Below, piece by piece: positions 50,938-58,997 of a stretch of 64,000 nucleotides of DNA. The DNA is taken from contig NZ_CP023275.1 in assembly GCF_002309535.1 (NCBI RefSeq), positions 62,001 through 126,000 of the forward strand, read 5' to 3'. The position numbers and the translations under genes are program-made. Each line of letters opens with the position of its first letter. Positions within the stretch are counted from its first letter, which is position 1. Under the pieces are notes generated by a model that searched no databases, was not told where the DNA came from, and worked only from the letters and a program-made list of their open reading frames with translations. Source of the DNA: Sulfurospirillum diekertiae (GTDB lineage: Bacteria; Campylobacterota; Campylobacteria; Campylobacterales; Sulfurospirillaceae).

Positions 50938-50962
50938 TGCAAGGCTAAATTTTAGCCTTGCA
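50938..50962. terminator. bidirectional terminator hairpin between dgkA and the oxidase operon
   Basis: TGCAAGGCTAAA (50938-50949) and TTTAGCCTTGCA (50951-50962) form a perfect 12-bp inverted repeat around a single base. It serves two convergent transcripts. No strong T-tract. Confidence 0.75.
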
Positions 50963-50981
50963 AACAGCGATAGATAGCCAC

Positions 50982-52172
50982 CTAAAGCGTATTTTTAAAG
51001 ACAACCACAAGTCCCCACGCGAGAAAAACCAATGCCCAAATAATCGTAATGCCAACCGTAGCATTTGCGAGTTTTGTCACGGTACCATCTGCCGTATAGA
51101 GTCCTTTGGTGCGTCCTGCTCTCCACGCTAAAGTCAGCATAAATCCAACGCCCGTAAATCCAACACAGACAAACGTTGAGAGGAACATAATGACCGTTGG
51201 CCAGTCGATGTTCATGGGATAATCGTAGATACTATAACCGTATTTGCTCATAATGTTCATGCGAATCACCTCACGAAGCGTTGAAATCAAGAGTGCCGTG
51301 ACCACTAAAACAAGGGTTGTGATGTAGCTATTGCTCTCTTTGATGACCATGAAAAGTAAAATAAGCACAAAAAGGACAATGGCAAGCACCAATGGATTAA
51401 GGAGCATATGGAGTGTAAGTATCCACGCGGCAAAAAGAACAGCACTAACGAGCAATCCCACAATGGCTATTTTTTTACCAAGGTTTTTCACAAACGCAAG
51501 ATACTCAGCGGTATACCCATCACATTTTGAGGTGTAATCCACGTAATTGAGCAAAAAGATACCTGTAACGGGTGCACTAAGACTAACCATGAACGCTAAG
51601 CGAAGAATATCAATGTGTAAAACCGTTCCTGATGTATCGACTACGCCATTAGGTGCGTACCAATTCATCCATTGTTCGGGTTGAATGGATTCGTTAGCAA
51701 ACGCGTGCATCAAAACACCTGCACCAATGAATGCAACAAAAGAGACGATGCCTATGATCCCTGCCATCGGTGAGTTGTCTCTATTGGCATAGTAGAACCA
51801 ATACCAAAGAGAGTAGGCCAAAATTAGTATGTAGATGAATGCAACGACCCAAAGACCGGAGATGGTGTTTGTGACGTACCAGTTCGCATCGTAAATGACT
51901 TGCGTGAATAAAAGAGGCGCTACGCCTAAAACAATCAGTAAAGAGACACTAATTTTTGCAACTTGTGTCATATGACTGCTCAATATTTTCCAGTTTTCAT
52001 CAACTGCTTTTTTAGCAGAACCTATCAATGCAAGAGGAATACTTCCTAATGCTAAAAGCACAAAGGCAATATGCAATGCCCATGTTAAAATATACAATGC
52101 TTGAAATACAATAGGGTAAAATGGTACGCCAGCAGGATCGCGTAGCGTGTTCAAAACAAGACCGATATCCAT
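50982..52172 (-). CDS. second subunit of a bd-superfamily oxidase, CydA-like (CydA') rather than CydB-like
   Basis: A 396-residue membrane protein with about nine helices. Its N-terminal part aligns by eye with CydA: LHIAFVLLALG (His34, in the place of heme ligand His19) and VLGVAPLLFTQVIYDANWYV against the ALGVATGLTMEFQFGTNW block of E. coli CydA. The glutamates corresponding to E99/E107 are missing, so it is probably a degenerate paralogue of subunit I. No CydB signature was seen. ATG 52172 has AGGAGG 7 bases upstream. It overlaps the gene above by about 14 bases only in an upstream extension, so translation is likely coupled. Confidence 0.72.
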   Translation of the reverse strand: MDIGLVLNTLRDPAGVPFYPIVFQALYILTWALHIAFVLLALGSIPLALIGSAKKAVDENWKILSSHMTQVAKISVSLLIVLGVAPLLFTQVIYDANWYVTNTISGLWVVAFIYILILAYSLWYWFYYANRDNSPMAGIIGIVSFVAFIGAGVLMHAFANESIQPEQWMNWYAPNGVVDTSGTVLHIDILRLAFMVSLSAPVTGIFLLNYVDYTSKCDGYTAEYLAFVKNLGKKIAIVGLLVSAVLFAAWILTLHMLLNPLVLAIVLFVLILLFMVIKESNSYITTLVLVVTALLISTLREVIRMNIMSKYGYSIYDYPMNIDWPTVIMFLSTFVCVGFTGVGFMLTLAWRAGRTKGLYTADGTVTKLANATVGITIIWALVFLAWGLVVVFKNTL

Positions 52173-52185
52173 AGTTTTCCTCCTC

Positions 52186-53520
52186 TTAATTTTGCGTAGC
52201 AAGCCAAGCTGCTAGCGCTTTTGTTTCATCGGTTGGTAGTTTAATCGGTGGGATATAACTACGAACTCCAGCTGCTACAACATCCGTCAATATGGTCTCA
52301 ATCGTAGCAGCATCCATTTGTGGGAATCTATCGGGTAATGGTCTAAACTTAGCCCCTTTTTCCAAAGAATGGCAGTTTGAACAGGCAATCTTAGCGATGA
52401 GCTTTCCTGCTTCAAGTTGATTTTCAGGCGTGATGGTTCTAAGATGATCGGGAACGAATGGGTCTAGTTTTAATAAACCTTTTTCTGCCACAAGTGCCAT
52501 TTCAGATTTAACATGTTTGCCTGGGACATCACGGGCAATGAGCTGATTACTATAGATGTAACGACCTGCAACATAAGGTTTGCGCATACTTTCACGCATT
52601 TTTTCACCAGGCCAAACACCAATCACGCCAATCACAAGCATCATTACAACGGCTAAAACGGTATTGATGGAGCGAGGAAGTGCAAAGGCTAAAATTAAAT
52701 AAAGTGCAATAATGCTGACCACAATAATACGCGTCATGCCATCACGTGCCCATAAAACATCGTGGAAAAGATCCCATGCACTTTGAGGCAATGTTTGGAT
52801 ATACCATAAGAAAGACATCATCACCGTAAATCCACCAATCATACCAATAACAGCCAGCTTACGTGTTAGTTCAATTCTGAGTTCTTTTTCTTTGAGATTG
52901 CTGCTAATGATGAAGCCAATGATGGCGGACATTACAATCATAAAGCCGATACGTAAGAACATATGTGGGAAGGTATTGATACCAAAGAATGCATCACTGG
53001 CTGATCCTGTTTGATACCAGGCTTCTGTTCCTGGCCACATCATGAAGCTGATGATACCGATAATAAGGAAAAGCGTTGAAACGGAAGCCAGCGCAAACAT
53101 ATAGGTCAGTTTAAGATGTGTCTTGCGATCAATTTTCCCAATGGTGTAAATCAGTGTAAAGACGCCAATGACTTCCACAATAAAGAAAACCCATTCGGTT
53201 GCCCATACCCACACAAAGTTATGAATCAGTGCACTAATACCTCTTGGGCTTGCTGCTGTGGCAGTGTACCAAATACCAGGTCCCGTAATAGAACCAATCA
53301 CATAAGAGAAAATAACCAAGAACATACCATACTTTTTCATATAGTCATAAAGCTCTGGTCTATCTTCCTTATACGCCTTGTGTGCTAAAAAAGCAAACAA
53401 TAAAGCGGCACCCACAGACGTATGTGACGCCATAATGTGAATACTGCCCGTAATCCCCATCAGCCAAGCTGAACCAATTTGCGGAAAATAGAATAGAGGA
53501 TATAATCCAATGTATTCCAC
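52186..53520 (-). CDS. bd-superfamily oxidase subunit I with C-terminal heme c domain, no quinol loop
   Basis: A 444-residue protein. Ligands of the CydA core are present: His28 (H19 equivalent, nine residues before G37), Glu109 and Glu116 in ATEWVFFIVEV, His186 in NTFPHMFLRIG, and Glu310 in ESMRKPY, matching the E-x-x-R-x-P-W block around E445. The long periplasmic Q-loop between helices 6 and 7 is missing. Residues 325-444 form a periplasmic tail with CSNCH (380-384), a covalent heme c site. Electron entry by cytochrome c rather than quinol is inferred. Start GTG 53520 behind AAGGAGG. Confidence 0.8.
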   Translation of the reverse strand: MEYIGLYPLFYFPQIGSAWLMGITGSIHIMASHTSVGAALLFAFLAHKAYKEDRPELYDYMKKYGMFLVIFSYVIGSITGPGIWYTATAASPRGISALIHNFVWVWATEWVFFIVEVIGVFTLIYTIGKIDRKTHLKLTYMFALASVSTLFLIIGIISFMMWPGTEAWYQTGSASDAFFGINTFPHMFLRIGFMIVMSAIIGFIISSNLKEKELRIELTRKLAVIGMIGGFTVMMSFLWYIQTLPQSAWDLFHDVLWARDGMTRIIVVSIIALYLILAFALPRSINTVLAVVMMLVIGVIGVWPGEKMRESMRKPYVAGRYIYSNQLIARDVPGKHVKSEMALVAEKGLLKLDPFVPDHLRTITPENQLEAGKLIAKIACSNCHSLEKGAKFRPLPDRFPQMDAATIETILTDVVAAGVRSYIPPIKLPTDETKALAAWLATQN

Positions 53521-53541
53521 CTAACACCTCCTTAAGATTTT

Positions 53542-53640
53542 AAAAATGGTTTGCAAAAGCAGAGCCTCTTCATACGTATTATTTTGTGACATAACGTTGC
53601 ACCAAGAGGGGAGGTATCTCTGCCTTTGCAAACCATTTTT
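53542..53640 (-). promoter_or_regulatory. 99-nt hairpin in the oxidase leader, attenuator-like
   Basis: Arms 53618-53640 and 53542-53564 are 23 bases each and complementary over their whole length as minus-strand RNA, with one G.U pair that would be an A.C mismatch in plus-strand RNA. Inside, CCUCUU pairs with AAGAGG. The 3' arm ends in CCAUUUUU, 20 bases before the AAGGAGG of the oxidase gene. This is the shape of an intrinsic terminator in a 5' leader, but it could also end a small RNA made from the upstream spacer. Confidence 0.7.
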
Positions 53641-53658
53641 ATTATTACATGTAAGAAT

Positions 53659-53735
53659 GTGCTTGTGGTTAACGCAGAAAAAGCTTAGGATTTAAGCCTT
53701 GTTTGAGTAGAATTTTCTTGCGTTGCAACAAGCAC
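53659..53735 (-). promoter_or_regulatory. second imperfect hairpin in the oxidase leader
   Basis: On the minus strand GTGCTTGT (53735-53728) pairs with ACAAGCAC (53666-53659); inside, AACGCA/TGCGTT, GAAAA/TTTTC and AAGGCTT/AAGCTT extend the stem with small internal loops. It lies 18 bases upstream of the attenuator-like hairpin. 53736-53931 further upstream is AT-rich and gene-free, with TATTATAAG (53882-53890) as a candidate -10. Confidence 0.5.
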
Positions 53736-53931
53736 GTTGTGTTTATCCGATGTAGGTTTGGCGATCAACTCGGGTAAACAGCACTTCAAAACTAAAAGTT
53801 TCCTTGCATAAAACAATGACATATCAGTGTTAATTTAATGTTAAATTTAGAGATAGTAAAAAAATGGAAAAACGAAGAAGCTTATAATAGATTTTAGGAT
53901 AGATTTTGGGCTTGAAATATAGCAGTATCAA

Positions 53932-53956
53932 TAGAGGAGAGAAAATCTCTCCTCTA
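53932..53956. terminator. terminator of the small cytochrome c gene
   Basis: TAGAGGAGAGA (53932-53942) and TCTCTCCTCTA (53946-53956) form an 11-bp perfect stem with AAA loop, 4 bases after the cytochrome c stop. It separates this gene from the oxidase leader. Confidence 0.85.
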
Positions 53957-53960
53957 CTAA

Positions 53961-54257
53961 TTATTTGATTGAAGAGATATAGGTAGCGAGTGCTTTTACA
54001 TCATCCGCACTAAGGTTTTTGACTTGAGCCGTCATTGTACCTTTTAGTACACCACCGTATGTACCTGCTTTGTAACCGTCAAGTGCTGCTGTAATTTTAG
54101 CCGCATCCCAACCCGCAATAATTTGAGATTTATTGAGTGCTGATTTTTCAGCTTTTGACCCGTGGCAAGTTGCACAGGTTTTAAAAAGGGTTTCCCCATC
54201 AGCTGCAAAAATAGAAGTAGCACATACAAGACCTGCTAAAAACAATATCTTTTTCAT
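53961..54257 (-). CDS. periplasmic monoheme cytochrome c (c553-like)
   Basis: A 98-residue protein with signal peptide (MKKILFLAGLVCATSIFA) and the heme motif CATCHGSKAEKSALN; the distal Met is in LKGTMTAQVKNLS. It is a small class I cytochrome c of the type that donates electrons to terminal oxidases in Campylobacterota. It lies upstream of the oxidase on the same strand but has its own terminator. It is a candidate donor to the heme c domain of the oxidase (inference). Confidence 0.92.
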   Translation of the reverse strand: MKKILFLAGLVCATSIFAADGETLFKTCATCHGSKAEKSALNKSQIIAGWDAAKITAALDGYKAGTYGGVLKGTMTAQVKNLSADDVKALATYISSIK

Positions 54258-54329
54258 CGTAACTCCTTATGTAAATAATAGGATAATTATATAGATTAAA
54301 AGTGAATTTATTGTGAAATAAAAAAGTAG

Positions 54330-54665
54330 TTATTTTAATTTATCAAAAATTTTGTATTGATTCCAATAGGTATCAAGAGCCTCTTGGAGTTGCTCATCAC
54401 TTAAGGTTGTTTTTTTCTTCACACCAAAGCGGTTAATTAGCCCATCAACTAAAATAGAATTTTCTGCTTTTGGATTTTTAAGATACTTACTCATAGCATG
54501 TTTCACTTCCATTTCACTACTGTATTTGAGGAGATAGCGGTAGAAAAATTTATCAATTTTGATTGCCATATCTTCATGACAAGGAATGCAATTTTTCTCA
54601 TAGACTCCTGTTTTCGCCCAGATAAAAGAGGCTATGATCATTAAAATAACTATTTTTTTTACCAT
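54330..54665 (-). CDS. periplasmic cytochrome c-like protein with CIPCH motif
   Basis: A 111-residue protein with signal peptide (VKKIVILMIIASFIWA) and one heme c site (YEKNCIPCHEDMAI) near residue 28. The rest is helical and charged (YLLKYSSEMEVKHAMSKYLK). I do not recognise the subfamily. Its start overlaps the kinase stop by 7 bases, so it is translationally coupled to the two-component system and may be its sensor partner or output. Confidence 0.75.
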   Translation of the reverse strand: MVKKIVILMIIASFIWAKTGVYEKNCIPCHEDMAIKIDKFFYRYLLKYSSEMEVKHAMSKYLKNPKAENSILVDGLINRFGVKKKTTLSDEQLQEALDTYWNQYKIFDKLK

Positions 54666-55846
54666 GCAATCCTCACTGCCGTTCCCTCGTGTAGTTTAGA
54701 GTCAATGCTTACATGTAAAGTATACTCTTTGGCGATGGCTGCTACGATACTGAGTCCTATACCAAACCCTCCGACCGTATGATCAAACCTCACGTAGCGT
54801 TCAAAGGCTTGATTGATTTTTTTGGTTTCGATGCCTCTTCCACTATCGCTGATTTCAATCTGTTTTGGTGTTAAAAGTACATGAATCGTTCCTCCAATTT
54901 TATTGTACTTGATAGCATTAGAGAGAATATTATCAATTAGTTTGGCAATTTTCTTACGATCTATCATCAAAAAAATATTTTCTTCAAGCGTAGACGTTAA
55001 AGTAAGTTTTTTTGATTCAATGAGAAGTGAAAAATACTCCAATCGCTCTTCAATGATAACTTTAAGATCGACCTCTTCATCATGAGAAATGATGTGATGT
55101 GAAAGCACTAAATAGGTAAGATCATCGTAAAGATTTGAGATGGTTTTAGATGCGATCGTAATGCGCTTTATCTTTTTTGCCAAACTTTCATCTAATGCCG
55201 TAAGCTCAATCATCTCAATATTAGAGAGAATTGTATTGACAGGCGTGTTCAGTTCATGGGTTGTATCTTTAATGAAGCGATCTAAGAGCGTAATGGTATC
55301 TCTCATTGGACGGAGAAGAAGAGCCAGTAAAAAATAACCAATAACAATCAAAATACCAAAAATAATGGCACCATACGTCAAAAGCTTACGGAAAACTTTT
55401 TTCTCCCATGAAAGTGGTGCATCAATTTCAATCACAATATACCGAGCACCCAAATAATAAGATTCTAGCTCTTTAACAAAGTAGATATGATTTTTTTTAA
55501 GGTAAATATCTTCGTAAAGATTGACTTTATTGGTACTCAATGTTGAAAAAATTTGTTTAAGACTACTGTCGTAAATAGCAGAATTAAATCGTTCATCTCT
55601 TGGATACGTTTGCTCTTTTCCAAGGTTTACATGTAAAGATTTGAGACGTGCAATGTGTTCATTTGTAAGATTAGAGAGAGCTTCTCTTTGATTCTGAAGC
55701 ATTAAATCACGCTCTAAACCATAGTATAAAAAAGCTACAAATCCTAAAATAAGGAGTGCTAAAAAAGCATAGAGAAATAGAAACGATCGAAGCGTTTTTT
55801 TCTCACGCGAGCGTAAATTTATATCCCAGTTTTTTAATGCTAACAA
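54659..55846 (-). CDS. sensor histidine kinase
   Basis: A 395-residue kinase with two membrane segments (about residues 20-42 and 150-175) flanking a periplasmic sensor domain. The H-box is FIKDTTHELNTPVNTIL near residue 200; N, G1 and G2 boxes are LIDNILSNAIKYN, ISDSGRGIE and GFGIGLSIV. No ATG exists near the start; TTG at 55846 has AAGGA at 5 bases and lies inside the 3' end of the response regulator gene. The signal is unknown. Confidence 0.88.
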   Translation of the reverse strand: MLALKNWDINLRSREKKTLRSFLFLYAFLALLILGFVAFLYYGLERDLMLQNQREALSNLTNEHIARLKSLHVNLGKEQTYPRDERFNSAIYDSSLKQIFSTLSTNKVNLYEDIYLKKNHIYFVKELESYYLGARYIVIEIDAPLSWEKKVFRKLLTYGAIIFGILIVIGYFLLALLLRPMRDTITLLDRFIKDTTHELNTPVNTILSNIEMIELTALDESLAKKIKRITIASKTISNLYDDLTYLVLSHHIISHDEEVDLKVIIEERLEYFSLLIESKKLTLTSTLEENIFLMIDRKKIAKLIDNILSNAIKYNKIGGTIHVLLTPKQIEISDSGRGIETKKINQAFERYVRFDHTVGGFGIGLSIVAAIAKEYTLHVSIDSKLHEGTAVRIAW

Positions 55847-56477
55847 TACGATCCTTCCCCATAATTTTACGAAGATTTTTGATGTAAGTACGCAGTGTAT
55901 CGTCACTACCTTGTTCGTCGTATTCCCACAAATGTGCCATAATCATCTCATGGCTGATGATTTCATTTTTCTTTTGTAAAAAGAGTTTGAGTAATTTTGC
56001 TTCTTTGTTTTGGAGTTGTACTACTTTGTGATTGACTAACAGTTGGTTATTAAGTGGGTCATACTCAATACCTTCATCAATGCAAATTTTAGGACTTTGA
56101 GTATGAAAGAACTCACGTTTTAAAATAGTTTCGATACGAAAGAGAAGCTCTTTAAGCACAAAGGGTTTGCGCAAGTAATCATCGCAACCACTTTCATAAC
56201 CATGTTCTAAGTCTTCAATAGCATTTAGGGATGTCAAAAAAATGGCAGGGGTTGTATTGTTTTCACGGCGTACGCGTTTAAGGAGTTGAAATCCATTTAA
56301 AGAGGGAACATTGACATCCAGTAAAAAGAGGTCATACTGATGTTCATATATCAGTTCTTCTGCGGCTTCACCATCGTAGACAGGCGTAACATGATAGCCT
56401 TTAGACTCCAAAAACTCACAGACTGTTTCGCTAAGATTGGTATCGTCTTCCAAAAGAAGAAGTCTAGTTTTGGGCAT
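55803..56477 (-). CDS. OmpR-family response regulator
   Basis: A 224-residue regulator. Receiver domain: LLLLEDDTNLSETV (acidic pocket), phosphorylated Asp in LFLLDVNVPSLNG near residue 50, and Lys in YLRKPFVLKEL. The C-terminal winged helix ends DTLRTYIKNLRKIMGKDRIV. ATG 56477 (MPKTRLLLLE) lies within the last codons of the DUF1104 gene. Partner of the kinase next in line. Confidence 0.92.
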   Translation of the reverse strand: MPKTRLLLLEDDTNLSETVCEFLESKGYHVTPVYDGEAAEELIYEHQYDLFLLDVNVPSLNGFQLLKRVRRENNTTPAIFLTSLNAIEDLEHGYESGCDDYLRKPFVLKELLFRIETILKREFFHTQSPKICIDEGIEYDPLNNQLLVNHKVVQLQNKEAKLLKLFLQKKNEIISHEMIMAHLWEYDEQGSDDTLRTYIKNLRKIMGKDRIVSIKKLGYKFTLA

Positions 56478-56691
56478 TGTCTCTTCTCTTTTTATCTTCA
56501 TCATAGAGCGCTTTTTCTTCTTCACTCATGGTTGTTACACGTTTGTCAAGTTCTTGGTAAAAATGCTCTTCTGCCTTTTGGTCGACATAACCAATAAGCG
56601 CTATCAGCTCTTCTGTACTCATTTCACTAAAATCGGTCTTGGCAAATAAGAAACTCATAAGAATTAAACAGCCAAAGAGCACTTTTTTCAT
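56464..56691 (-). CDS. DUF1104 family periplasmic protein
   Basis: A 75-residue protein with signal peptide (MKKVLFGCLILMSFLFA) and the DUF1104 pattern DFSEMSTEELIALIGYV, then FYQELDKRVTTMSEEEKALY. The family is restricted to Campylobacterota-type genomes and has no known function. It starts 3 bases after the lipoprotein stop, linking the MCE transport genes to the two-component system. Shape is reminiscent of small periplasmic helical chaperone-like sensors (inference). Confidence 0.8.
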   Translation of the reverse strand: MKKVLFGCLILMSFLFAKTDFSEMSTEELIALIGYVDQKAEEHFYQELDKRVTTMSEEEKALYDEDKKRRDNAQN

Positions 56692-56694
56692 TGT

Positions 56695-57291
56695 TTATTT
56701 CCGAAGTTCATTGATCCAGATCGAGAGGCTTTTAATCACATCTTCAGTTGCTGTGTTAAATGCTTCTACGGCACCTTCTGCACCATGGGTATTGGTGACA
56801 TCTCTTTTAGAAGAAAGTTTAGTACTCCCTAGCACTTCACCTGTTTTGATTTCAACAAGACGAAAACGTATGCTTACATGCACATAAGATGTGCCATCTT
56901 CACGAAAAACTTCTTCAAAATTTTGAATAACGGGCTCTAAGACCAGGTTATTCGATGCCATAGAGGTTCCTGAAATAACAGATCCAAAATGATGTTGGTC
57001 TTGCAATGCCTCCGTGATGAGGTATTGAAGTTTTAAAGGAGGCGTTTCGCTCCATACACCGTATTTATAAGGCAACATTGCACCCTCTTTTTTATACACA
57101 ATGGCTCTTGAATTAAGACCACTGGGTGCATCAATATAGGCAACTTTGAGCACGTCCTGATTGGCAACGCTAAATCGCTCTAATTTCATCATAGGCTCTA
57201 GAGAATAGTTGTAGGGTCTTTGCGACGTTTCTTTGATGCTACAACCGCTAAGAAGCACAAGTGTGGTAAGCGTTAGAAGTACGTTTTTCAT
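56695..57291 (-). CDS. ABC-type transport auxiliary lipoprotein (PqiC/DUF330-like)
   Basis: A 198-residue lipoprotein with lipobox LVLLSGCSIK (Cys about residue 17). The body matches the ABC-transport auxiliary component found with MCE systems: FSVANQDVLKVAYIDAPSGL, GVWSETPPLKLQYLITEAL and VSIRFRLVEIKTGEVL. ATG 57291 with AAAGGA at 6 bases was chosen over upstream frames. Expected in the outer membrane or periplasm, receiving lipids or giving them to MlaD. Confidence 0.87.
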   Translation of the reverse strand: MKNVLLTLTTLVLLSGCSIKETSQRPYNYSLEPMMKLERFSVANQDVLKVAYIDAPSGLNSRAIVYKKEGAMLPYKYGVWSETPPLKLQYLITEALQDQHHFGSVISGTSMASNNLVLEPVIQNFEEVFREDGTSYVHVSIRFRLVEIKTGEVLGSTKLSSKRDVTNTHGAEGAVEAFNTATEDVIKSLSIWINELRK

Positions 57292-57301
57292 CTTATTTCC
57301 T

Positions 57302-58255
57302 TTATCGTTCATTAGGTGCTGGCTGGATGGTCTCTTCTTTAAAGAGAATATCACTTGGACTGTCTTTGAGATTACTGACAAGATCTTTCGTTTCATTAAC
57401 CAACACTTGTAAATCTTGAAGTGTTTTTTGAAGTGGCATTAAATTCTCTTTGAGCAAAATATCAACATCAAAGGAGCCTTTTTCTACTTTTTGGTTTAAA
57501 CCGCCCATGACGACTTTAACGCTTTGTGCAGCATCTCGTACATTATTCATCATATCAATTCCTGTGTTATCAACCGCAGAAGTGAGGGAGTATGACATAT
57601 TTTTAATGCCCGTAGCAGCATTTGTCGCTTCTTTGAGTAACAGATTGATCTCTTTATTTTGGGCTTCAATATTTGCCATAGTCTTACTGGTTGACTCAGC
57701 TATTTTGGCACTATTGGCAATAATGATTTCAAGATTTTTGACGTTTTTTTCACTCATAATACTCTCAGCTCGCTCAAAAATCATTTCCGCTTTTGTACTG
57801 AGTGAGGTAATCGTTTTATCAAGTCGTGAAAAAGTAGATGGGCGTGAATAGATGATGCCGTATTCTTCATCTTTATTACTTGTTTTGAGGCTTTTTGCAT
57901 CATTGGTTCCCCCTTGCAACTGGATATAACTAAGTCCAGTAATTCCTTGTGCCTCAATAACAGCATAGGTGTCTTCTTTGATAGGAGCATTATCTTGAAC
58001 ACGAACCGTCACTAAAACTTCTTCAGCATTATACGGGTTGATGGTAATGCCTCGTACTTCACCAATCTGTACACCTTGAAGTTTGACAGGCGCTTTTTCA
58101 TTTAAGCCAGAAACAGACTCTTTGGTGGCTATTTTGTAAAATTTGAAATTTCCTTTATCGGAGTAATTGCCCAGCCAAAGAATGGAAAAAACACCTCCAA
58201 TAAGTAATACAAAGATAAATGCGCCTACTAAAATATAACTTAACTTATTTTCCAT
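57302..58255 (-). CDS. MlaD/MCE-domain substrate-binding protein
   Basis: A 317-residue protein with an N-terminal membrane anchor (ILVGAFIFVLLIGGVFSILW) and one MCE domain (VSGLNEKAPVKLQGVQIGEV, then GITGLSYIQLQGG). The C-terminal half is a long helical/coiled segment. It forms the periplasmic ring of a phospholipid ABC transporter with the permease and ATPase encoded upstream. Confidence 0.92.
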   Translation of the reverse strand: MENKLSYILVGAFIFVLLIGGVFSILWLGNYSDKGNFKFYKIATKESVSGLNEKAPVKLQGVQIGEVRGITINPYNAEEVLVTVRVQDNAPIKEDTYAVIEAQGITGLSYIQLQGGTNDAKSLKTSNKDEEYGIIYSRPSTFSRLDKTITSLSTKAEMIFERAESIMSEKNVKNLEIIIANSAKIAESTSKTMANIEAQNKEINLLLKEATNAATGIKNMSYSLTSAVDNTGIDMMNNVRDAAQSVKVVMGGLNQKVEKGSFDVDILLKENLMPLQKTLQDLQVLVNETKDLVSNLKDSPSDILFKEETIQPAPNER

Positions 58256-58262
58256 TTCAGCC

Positions 58263-58997
58263 TCAACTTAAAAATTTTTTCAACTCTTCATCGGTCGTTT
58301 GCTTTAAAAGCTCCATAGTGCCTTCAAATTGTACTTTTTTATTGCCTAAAATAATAAAACGATCCAGTACATTTGCCATCGTATCTTTATCATGGGTAAC
58401 CATCACAACGGTAACGCCAAGGGTATCGCGTAAGGTAACAATGAGTTCATCAAAGGCTCTTGCACTTTGAGGATCAAGTCCCGACGTTGGTTCATCTAAA
58501 AAAAGTAGTTTAGGGTCAAGCGCGAGGGAACGTGCTAGTCCCGCTCGTTTTTTCATACCGCCACTGAGCTCGGAAGGATACATGTTTGCAACTTTGGGAG
58601 GAAGCCCTACGACTGAGAGCTTCATCAATGAAGCTTCTTCAATGAGCCAATCAGGAACCTGCGTATATTCTTTCATGGCAATAGCAACATTTTCTAAAAT
58701 CGTAAGAGAGGTAAAAAGAGCGCCAAATTGAAAAAGAACACCCCATCGTTGCCTCAATTTTTGAGCTGTTTTTTGAGAAGCAGTTAGAACATTCGTTCCT
58801 AGGACAATCATCTCTCCGGAATGTGCTTTTTGGAGCATAATCATCTCTCGAAGGAGCGTTGTTTTACCACTACCACTACCCCCCAAAAGTCCAAAAATCT
58901 CTCCTTTTTGGATTTTAAAATTAACACCATCATGAATAACATTGTCTCCAAAAGAGGTGACGATCTCTTTGGCTTCGATGATCACAGGAGTTTTCAT
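58263..58997 (-). CDS. MlaF-type ABC transporter ATPase
   Basis: A 244-residue ATPase. Walker A GLLGGSGSGKTTLLREM, signature LSGGMKKRAGLARSLAL, Walker B LLFLDEPTSGLDPQSA, H-loop VTHD. ATG 58997 overlaps the permease stop (ATGA). The Campylobacter counterpart is known as IamA. Confidence 0.93.
   Translation of the reverse strand: MKTPVIIEAKEIVTSFGDNVIHDGVNFKIQKGEIFGLLGGSGSGKTTLLREMIMLQKAHSGEMIVLGTNVLTASQKTAQKLRQRWGVLFQFGALFTSLTILENVAIAMKEYTQVPDWLIEEASLMKLSVVGLPPKVANMYPSELSGGMKKRAGLARSLALDPKLLFLDEPTSGLDPQSARAFDELIVTLRDTLGVTVVMVTHDKDTMANVLDRFIILGNKKVQFEGTMELLKQTTDEELKKFLS

Noticed and set aside
50982..53520. Ordinary cydAB quinol oxidase
   Set aside because: The Q-loop is missing, subunit I carries CSNCH and the partner does not resemble CydB.
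53542..53640. MITE-like element because of 23-bp terminal inverted repeats
   Set aside because: No target duplication or second copy in the window; the G.U pairing on one strand and position before a ribosome-binding site fit a leader RNA better.
53685..53822. 45-codon minus-strand frame in the oxidase leader, possible leader peptide
   Set aside because: It has no Shine-Dalgarno, ordinary composition and overlaps the second hairpin; an open frame of this length is expected by chance.
58574..58590. GATACATGTTTGC as another copy of the dispersed palindrome
   Set aside because: Only ACATGT matches; the flanking TA...TA symmetry is broken.
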